The notes under the pieces: model-generated
What the model was told of the DNA's origin: nothing
Seen by the model: the letters and a program-made list of their open reading frames with translations, nothing else
The model's database searches: none
Shown: in pieces, positions 59,390 through 64,000 of the stretch
Layout of the letters: each line of letters starts with the position of its first letter
Numbering within the stretch: position 1 is the first letter of the stretch
Made by a program: the position numbers and the translations under genes
Source: CAKSEI01 sp964403505
GTDB lineage: Bacteria; Bacillota; Clostridia; Oscillospirales; CAG-272
NCBI GenBank assembly: GCA_964403505.1
Contig: CAYOFP010000002.1
Location: 74,431 to 138,430 of the forward strand
Length of the DNA: 64,000 bases
Reading direction: 5' to 3'

Positions 59390-61684
59390 TTATCCTGCGA
59401 TATTCTGCCTGTATCTCATGAGGATAGACGCAACCTGTGCACGGGTCGCATTGCCCTGCGGTTCGAGATAATCGGTGTCTCCTTTTTTCACGCCGGTGAT
59501 GAGTCCCTCGCCGTATGCCCATGCAAGCTCCGTCACGGCAAATTCTGAGGTCTCGTTCCCGTCCGGGAAATCAGCAAGATCTGCAATTTCTCTGACGTCA
59601 TATCCCTTTTCCTGCGAATAGCGGTATAAGATCGCCGCCGCCTGCTCACGGGTGATATCAGCCATCGGGTCGTACTTATCTTCGCTTATGCCGTAGACGA
59701 TACCGTTCGATGCCGCCCATTTTACTGCGTCGGTATACCATTCGTCCGACGGTACATCGATAAACGGATTTTCCCCATCTGTCGTCGGCTTTCCCTCCAT
59801 GCGCCATAATACCGTAACTAACATCGCACGGTTCATCGCCGCATCGGGTGCAAACATCTTCGGCGAAACACCGAAAAACAAACCGTTATCAAGCGCATAT
59901 TCTACTGCGCTGAGATACCACGCTCCCGGCTTTACATCCAAGAAAAATCTATCTCCGATATATATACCGGCCTTAAACGGAATATTATTTTCATTCGCAT
60001 ACTTTTGTGCATACGAGTCGCTGAACCCATAAATTACAAGTGTACTGCAAGAATCAAACGCATTGTACCATATACTCGTCACGCTATTCGGGATCAAGAT
60101 ACTCGTCATTTTGTAGCAATACTCAAACGCACGGTATCCGATGTGTGTCACGCTGTCAGGAATTGTAACGCTTTCGAGCGAAGTGCACCAATTAAACGCA
60201 TATTTCCCTATGCTCGTTATACTGTCCGAAATAGCGATACTTTTGAGTGCATTGCAACAGCTAAACGCATATTCCCCGATGCTCGTCACACTGTTCGGAA
60301 TCGTAACGCTCTTAAGCGCACTGCAGTAACAAAATGCATAGTTCTCAATATTCGTCACGCCCTCCGGGATTATGACGTTCTCGAGTGCCCCGCATTCATA
60401 AAATGCATAATCTCCAATGCTCGTTACACTGTCCGGAATCGTGACGCTCGTGAGTGTTTTGCATTGGTTAAACGCATATTCGTCAATCGCTATTGTTCCG
60501 GGGCGGATACTGCAAGCTCCGGTGAGCGAGTCATTCGCTTTTATCAGATGATTCCCGATATAGAAAATGCCGTTTTCCCAATTTGCATCGTTATTATAAT
60601 ATGCGGTATTAGAAAATGCCTCTTTTCCGATGTATGTCACGCTGTCCGGGATCGTGATGTCTGCAAGCGCAGTACAGCGATTAAATGCATAAGCTCCTAT
60701 GCATGTTACACTGTCCGGGATCGTGATACTTGTAAGAGAGCTGCAGCCCTTAAACGCAAAATCTCCGATTCCTTTCACGCTGTCCGGAATTGTGATTTCC
60801 GTGTTAAAAATGCAATTTTTGAACGCACCGCCTCCGATCGTTACTGTGCCGGGGCGGATACTGTACGATCCTGCAACAGCGCTCTTAACTTTGATCAGAT
60901 GATTACCGATATAAAGAACGCCGCTTCTCCAATTTGCACTATTGCTATAATATGCGGTATCCAAAAACGCCTCGTCTCCGATATATGTCACACTGTCCGG
61001 GATCGTGATGCTATTGAGAGAATTGCAACCGCTAAACACACCGTCTCCAATGCTCGTAACGCTGTCCGGGATCACGATACTTTTGAGCTTAGTGCAGTAT
61101 AAAAACGCCCAATTCCCGATGCTCGTCAAGCCGCCCGGGAGAGAGACATCCGTCGGACCGCAACATAGAAACGCATTTTCACCGATGCTTGTCAAACTTT
61201 CGGGAAGCGTGATGCTCGACAGTGCGATGCAGTAAGCAAACGTATTGTCCCCGATGCTCGTGACACTGTCCGGGATTACAATGTTCTTGAGAGTGCGGCA
61301 GTAGTAAAACGCACCGCTTCCGATGTATGTCACACTTTCCGGGATAGTTACACTCTCGAGCGCTTCGAAGTGCTGAAACACATAGTTTCCTATGCTCGTC
61401 ACACCATCATTGATTTTAATGGCAACTATCTTGTCACTGTAGTCACTCCATGGATGTTTTTCATAAAAATAATTATCCCTGATATCGCCTGTTCCGCTGA
61501 ACGTGAGCGTATAATTACCGTCCAGCGTCCATGTGAGGTTATCGCCGCATATTCCTTCGGCTATTGCAGATGACTGTTTCGTATCATTTGCCTGTTCGGC
61601 AAACGCCGCCGATGGCAAGGTTGCAAGTACCATTACCATAGTCAGCATTATGGCTATTATGCGGGTGTTTTTCCATTTTTTCAT
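59390..61684 (-). CDS. BspA-like leucine-rich-repeat surface protein with three SLH domains (second copy)
   Basis: 764 residues. A signal peptide (about 1-29, ending SAAFAEQ) leads to a CGDNLTWTLDGNYTLTFSGTG module near 46-66, then about 17 LRR_5 repeats (core ITIPDSVTSIGDxAFxxC). Two inserts, WRSGVLYIGNHLIKVKSAVA near 240 and WENGIFYIGNHLIKANDSLT near 375, begin after AYYxNxAN. A cap (IYGFSDSYAQKYANENN) precedes three SLH domains (about 575-764: FLDVKPGAWYLSAVEYAL, FIDVPSDEWYTDAVKWAA, FPDGNETSEFAVTELAWA). Predicted to be wall-anchored and surface-exposed. Transcribed from an ECF-like promoter shared in type with the gene at 21551. AAAGGAG precedes the ATG. Confidence 0.93.
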   Translation of the reverse strand: MKKWKNTRIIAIMLTMVMVLATLPSAAFAEQANDTKQSSAIAEGICGDNLTWTLDGNYTLTFSGTGDIRDNYFYEKHPWSDYSDKIVAIKINDGVTSIGNYVFQHFEALESVTIPESVTYIGSGAFYYCRTLKNIVIPDSVTSIGDNTFAYCIALSSITLPESLTSIGENAFLCCGPTDVSLPGGLTSIGNWAFLYCTKLKSIVIPDSVTSIGDGVFSGCNSLNSITIPDSVTYIGDEAFLDTAYYSNSANWRSGVLYIGNHLIKVKSAVAGSYSIRPGTVTIGGGAFKNCIFNTEITIPDSVKGIGDFAFKGCSSLTSITIPDSVTCIGAYAFNRCTALADITIPDSVTYIGKEAFSNTAYYNNDANWENGIFYIGNHLIKANDSLTGACSIRPGTIAIDEYAFNQCKTLTSVTIPDSVTSIGDYAFYECGALENVIIPEGVTNIENYAFCYCSALKSVTIPNSVTSIGEYAFSCCNALKSIAISDSITSIGKYAFNWCTSLESVTIPDSVTHIGYRAFEYCYKMTSILIPNSVTSIWYNAFDSCSTLVIYGFSDSYAQKYANENNIPFKAGIYIGDRFFLDVKPGAWYLSAVEYALDNGLFFGVSPKMFAPDAAMNRAMLVTVLWRMEGKPTTDGENPFIDVPSDEWYTDAVKWAASNGIVYGISEDKYDPMADITREQAAAILYRYSQEKGYDVREIADLADFPDGNETSEFAVTELAWAYGEGLITGVKKGDTDYLEPQGNATRAQVASILMRYRQNIAG

Positions 61685-61722
61685 TGCGTTTACTCCTTTT
61701 ATATAGTGCCTTCATATATATA

Positions 61723-61748
61723 GACGTGAAAAAAACAAAAAGGTTACA
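61723..61748 (-). promoter_or_regulatory. ECF-sigma-like promoter of the minus-strand LRR/SLH gene
   Basis: On the minus strand: TGTAACC (61748-61742), 15-base T-rich spacer, CGTC (61726-61723), continuing TATATATATGAAGG. Elements, spacing and downstream bases match 21489-21528 closely. Confidence 0.65.
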
Positions 61749-61772
61749 CAATTTTTGAAAATTTTTTTCGGT

Positions 61773-61804
61773 TTCAATCATTTTTTAATGTTTTGTGATA
61801 CAAT
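61773..61804 (+). promoter_or_regulatory. Candidate response-regulator site and promoter of the two-component operon
   Basis: TTCAAT (61773-61778) and TTTAAT (61784-61789) start 11 bases apart, one helical turn, followed by the -10 box TACAAT at 61799-61804. No -35 consensus was seen. A similar arrangement precedes the VTC gene. Confidence 0.45.
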
Positions 61805-61827
61805 AGTATCAAACGGGAGGTGACTGT

Positions 61828-62511
61828 ATGCGGCTGTTGCTTGTAGAAGATGAAAAAAGAATGGCGCAGGCTCTGTGTGAGATCTTGCATCTTGAAAAAT
61901 ATGAGGTCGATCATTTCGCAAACGGTATCGACGGTCTTGCGGCGATCGAGAGCGGCATATATGACATCATTATTCTCGATGTGATGTTGCCCGGGATGAA
62001 CGGATATGATATTGCGAACAAAGCACGGCAAAAGGGGATCCGCACGCCGATTTTGATGCTGACGGCGAAATCAGAGCTTGACGATAAGGTCACAGGACTT
62101 GACAGCGGCGCAGACGATTATCTTACCAAGCCGTTTATGACAAAGGAACTGCTCGCACGTCTGCGTGCGTTCGCCAGACGAAATATCAATACGCCGGACG
62201 GCACGTTATCTTTCGGGGATATCTCGCTCGATACGAATACATCGACCCTCGCCTGTGTTGCAACCGGACAGCATGTGAGACTGAGCGAAAAGGAATACCG
62301 TATCCTCGAGTACCTCATTGCAAATCAGGGTCAGATCCTTTCCCGTGAACAGCTCGCTGTAAAGATATGGGGCTTTGAGAGCGACGCCGAGTATAATAAT
62401 GTAGAGGTATATATGTCATTCACCCGAAAGAAGCTGTCCTTTGTCGGGGCAAAAACCGAGATAAAGGCTGTCCGGGGCATCGGATATGAGCTGAGGTGCG
62501 ATCATGTTTAA
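61828..62511 (+). CDS. OmpR-family response regulator
   Basis: 227 residues. The receiver domain has LLLVEDEKRMAQAL at the N-terminus, phospho-acceptor Asp51 in IIILDVMLPGMNG, the conserved Thr in MLTAKSE near 79, and Lys in YLTKPF near 101. A C-terminal winged helix (about 128-225) includes LSEKEYRILEYLIANQGQIL, SREQLAVKIWG and VRGIGYEL. It probably activates or represses genes near by. The end overlaps the kinase gene by 8 bases. GGGAGG lies 7 bases before the ATG. Confidence 0.95.
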   Translation: MRLLLVEDEKRMAQALCEILHLEKYEVDHFANGIDGLAAIESGIYDIIILDVMLPGMNGYDIANKARQKGIRTPILMLTAKSELDDKVTGLDSGADDYLTKPFMTKELLARLRAFARRNINTPDGTLSFGDISLDTNTSTLACVATGQHVRLSEKEYRILEYLIANQGQILSREQLAVKIWGFESDAEYNNVEVYMSFTRKKLSFVGAKTEIKAVRGIGYELRCDHV

Positions 62512-63733
62512 AAGCTCCAGGAGAAAGATCGTCGCCGCAATCATGTCGATATTGGTCGTCCTTTGGGTCGGCACATTATGTGTGATCTATGCTTCCAGTT
62601 ATTTTGAAGTATCCGAGCGCAATCGGGAAATGCTCGAGCGGCATGTTGCGTTATACACATTCGATCAGCGCCCGAAATATGATAAAAATATCGGTAATAA
62701 ACCCGGGCCGCATTTAGAAAATACTCCGGCATTTCAGCTATCTACTTTTTATTCTGTTGCGATCTCACGTGACGGTGCAGTCCTTGCGGTAAATAACGCC
62801 GACAGTGCCGTGTATGACAGGGACGAGCTCAAGGAACTTGCTTTTGCGGTTTTGAAAAGTGGTAAGACGACCGGGATAAAGAACAATCTTATCTACCGTA
62901 TGGCTGATAAGGGGGGATATACCTTGGTCGCATTTATGGATAATACCATTATGCAGGAGAGCATGACGACGCTGTTTCGCTACACGCTTATTTTCGGTGG
63001 TGGTGCGATTATCGCTCTGTACTTTCTTGCGGTGTATCTTGCAAAAAGGATCGTCAAACCGATGGAGGAGAGCTATCAGAGGCAAAAGCAGTTTATTTCG
63101 GATGCCGGACATGAACTGAAAACGCCGGTATCGGTCATCAGCGCAAACGCAGAACTTCTATCGAGAGAGCTCGGGGAAAACCGGTGGCTTTCCAATATTC
63201 AATATGAGAATGAACGGATGGGGATGCTGGTCTGCCAGCTGTTGGAGCTTGCCCGCACCGAAAATGTCACTCCGCAGACCGAAAGGATCGATTTCAGCCG
63301 TTTAGTCGGCGGTGAGGCACTGCCGTTTGAAAGCGTCGCTTTTGAGGCGGGACTTACCCTGAATTGCGATATAGCAAAGGATCTGTTCGTTTGCGGAAAC
63401 AGCACACAGTTAAAACAGCTCCTCTCCATCCTGCTTGACAATGCCATTCGTCACACAAAAGACGGAAGGGAGGTGGCTCTTGCCTTAAAAGAAGAGCGAA
63501 ATACCGTAAAGCTGTCGGTCGTAAACGACGGAAAGGAAATACCGCCCGAGCAGAGAAAACAGCTATTCGAGCGCTTCTACCGTGACGATACCGCACGCAG
63601 CGGCGAAGACAAGCATTACGGTCTCGGCCTCGCAATAGCGAAGGCGATCGTCACGTCTCATAACGGTAAAATTGAGGTACTGTGCTATAACGGAAAGGTC
63701 GAATTCGCCGTGCATATCCCGAGCATAAAATGA
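62504..63733 (+). CDS. Sensor histidine kinase
   Basis: 409 residues. Two membrane helices (about 9-30 and 155-178) bracket an extracellular sensor of about 125 residues. The HisKA segment has the phospho-acceptor His in FISDAGHELKTPVSVISANA near 199-218. The ATPase has LLDNAIRHTKDG (N box) near 309-320, ERFYRDDTARSG near 350 and GLGLAIAKAIV (G box) near 368-378. No HAMP is obvious. It pairs with the response regulator, overlapping it by 8 bases. The signal is unknown. Confidence 0.93.
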   Translation: MFKSSRRKIVAAIMSILVVLWVGTLCVIYASSYFEVSERNREMLERHVALYTFDQRPKYDKNIGNKPGPHLENTPAFQLSTFYSVAISRDGAVLAVNNADSAVYDRDELKELAFAVLKSGKTTGIKNNLIYRMADKGGYTLVAFMDNTIMQESMTTLFRYTLIFGGGAIIALYFLAVYLAKRIVKPMEESYQRQKQFISDAGHELKTPVSVISANAELLSRELGENRWLSNIQYENERMGMLVCQLLELARTENVTPQTERIDFSRLVGGEALPFESVAFEAGLTLNCDIAKDLFVCGNSTQLKQLLSILLDNAIRHTKDGREVALALKEERNTVKLSVVNDGKEIPPEQRKQLFERFYRDDTARSGEDKHYGLGLAIAKAIVTSHNGKIEVLCYNGKVEFAVHIPSIK

Positions 63734-63738
63734 AAATC

Positions 63739-63771
63739 TTCAATCAAACTTCAATTTTCCTCCTGTACAAT
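63739..63771 (+). promoter_or_regulatory. Candidate response-regulator site and promoter of the VTC-domain gene
   Basis: Perfect direct repeats CTTCAAT at 63738-63744 and 63749-63755, 11 bases apart, are followed by TACAAT at 63766-63771. This matches the arrangement before the response regulator gene. Spacing of one turn and closeness to -10 fit OmpR-family activation. Confidence 0.5.
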
Positions 63772-63793
63772 GATACCGTCAAAGTACAGGAGG
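63759..63793 (+). terminator. Hairpin between the histidine kinase and VTC genes
   Basis: A perfect 10-bp inverted repeat CCTCCTGTAC/GTACAGGAGG (63759-63768, 63784-63793), 15-base loop, then GTATTTTTA. It may terminate the kinase transcript. It overlaps the -10 box of the VTC promoter, so it also lies at the start of that transcript. Confidence 0.6.
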
Positions 63794-63822
63794 GTATTTT
63801 TATTGCAAAAGGAAGTGATAGG

Positions 63823-64000
63823 ATGAAATACCGACACGAATGGAAGCATGAGATCGGTTATGCCGATATGCCGGCGATCCGGGCACGGCTTTCGGCGGTG
63901 GCAAAAAGAGACGTTAATACGAGGGACGGAAAATACGAGATCCGCAGTCTTTATTTTGATAATAGCAATGATAAAGCCCTGCGTGAAAAGATAGACGGCG
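63823..64000 (+). CDS. VTC-domain (polyphosphate polymerase-like) protein, 5' part
   Basis: 59 codons to the window edge. The sequence begins YRHEWKHEIGYADMPAIRAR and then DGKYEIRSLYFDNSNDKALR, the N-terminal pattern of bacterial VTC domains, with the basic and acidic residues (E-x-K-H/Y start, then R-S-L-Y-F-D) that line the tunnel of polyphosphate polymerase in yeast Vtc4. In bacteria such genes often sit with DUF4956 and CotH-type genes, which would be beyond this window. AAAGGAAGT precedes the ATG by 8 bases. Confidence 0.8.
   Translation, partial: MKYRHEWKHEIGYADMPAIRARLSAVAKRDVNTRDGKYEIRSLYFDNSNDKALREKIDG

Noticed and set aside
60005..61102. 365-codon plus-strand frame opposite the LRR/SLH gene
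   Set aside because: Its repetitive sequence is the mirror of the LRR repeats; no start signals and no recognisable protein features.

Overview
The window is a moderate-GC, gene-dense chromosomal segment from a Gram-positive anaerobe, most likely a gut-type Clostridia of the Oscillospirales/Ruminococcaceae kind. The evidence is the rnc-(radical SAM)-smc-ftsY order, infC-rpmI-rplT, HrcA/CIRCE control of groESL, a pyrophosphate-type phosphofructokinase signature, B12-dependent MetH with a detached reactivation domain, SLH-anchored BspA-like leucine-rich-repeat surface proteins, and strong GGAGG ribosome sites. The genus assignment is inference. No prophage, CRISPR array or rRNA operon was seen.

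Layout. 1-7.2 kb (+): the end of mutS, mutL, tgt, metF, a MetH-reactivation protein and metH form one tightly packed operon closed by a bidirectional terminator. 7.2-14.3 kb: a DUF1385 membrane protein (-), then a transglutaminase-like protein with hom, and a heterodimeric ABC exporter. 14.3-16.4 kb: CIRCE-groES-groEL. 16.4-22.6 kb: a MerR regulator with a textbook 19-bp-spacer promoter, a lipoprotein hydrolase, and two LRR surface proteins. 22.6-40.9 kb (-): rpsU, then a long, nearly gap-free run of housekeeping genes read from infC through rpmI, rplT, an rRNA methylase, dprA, topA, trmFO, rnc, a radical SAM protein, smc, ftsY, rdgB, yhbY, nadD, yqeK, rsfS and leuS. 40.9-50.3 kb (+): a MITE-like element in a 5' UTR, two cell-envelope proteins, tRNA-Glu, a phosphofructokinase, serC-serA, and ligA-obgE. 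50.3-57.4 kb: glpK with a lipid kinase (-), an FtsX-type ABC pair (+), glyS and a 57-residue membrane protein (-). 57.4-59.4 kb: a dense hairpin array, tRNA-Arg, and a small AT-rich block (Nudix, DUF5131, small membrane protein) bounded by two near-identical hairpins. 59.4-64 kb: a third LRR/SLH protein (-), an OmpR-type two-component system and the start of a VTC-domain (polyphosphate polymerase-like) gene.

How the parts fit. Most genes are core information processing, one-carbon/methionine and serine metabolism. The accessory interest lies in regulation of the cell surface. Two of the three LRR proteins share an ECF-sigma-like promoter (TGTAACC, 15 nt, CGTC). The other has a palindrome resembling the MerR operator found 2.3 kb upstream. 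The two-component system and the VTC gene carry similar direct repeats in front of their -10 boxes. infC appears to start at an AUC codon behind an attenuator-like hairpin. Promoters, terminators and motifs were read by eye; no alignment or search was run.
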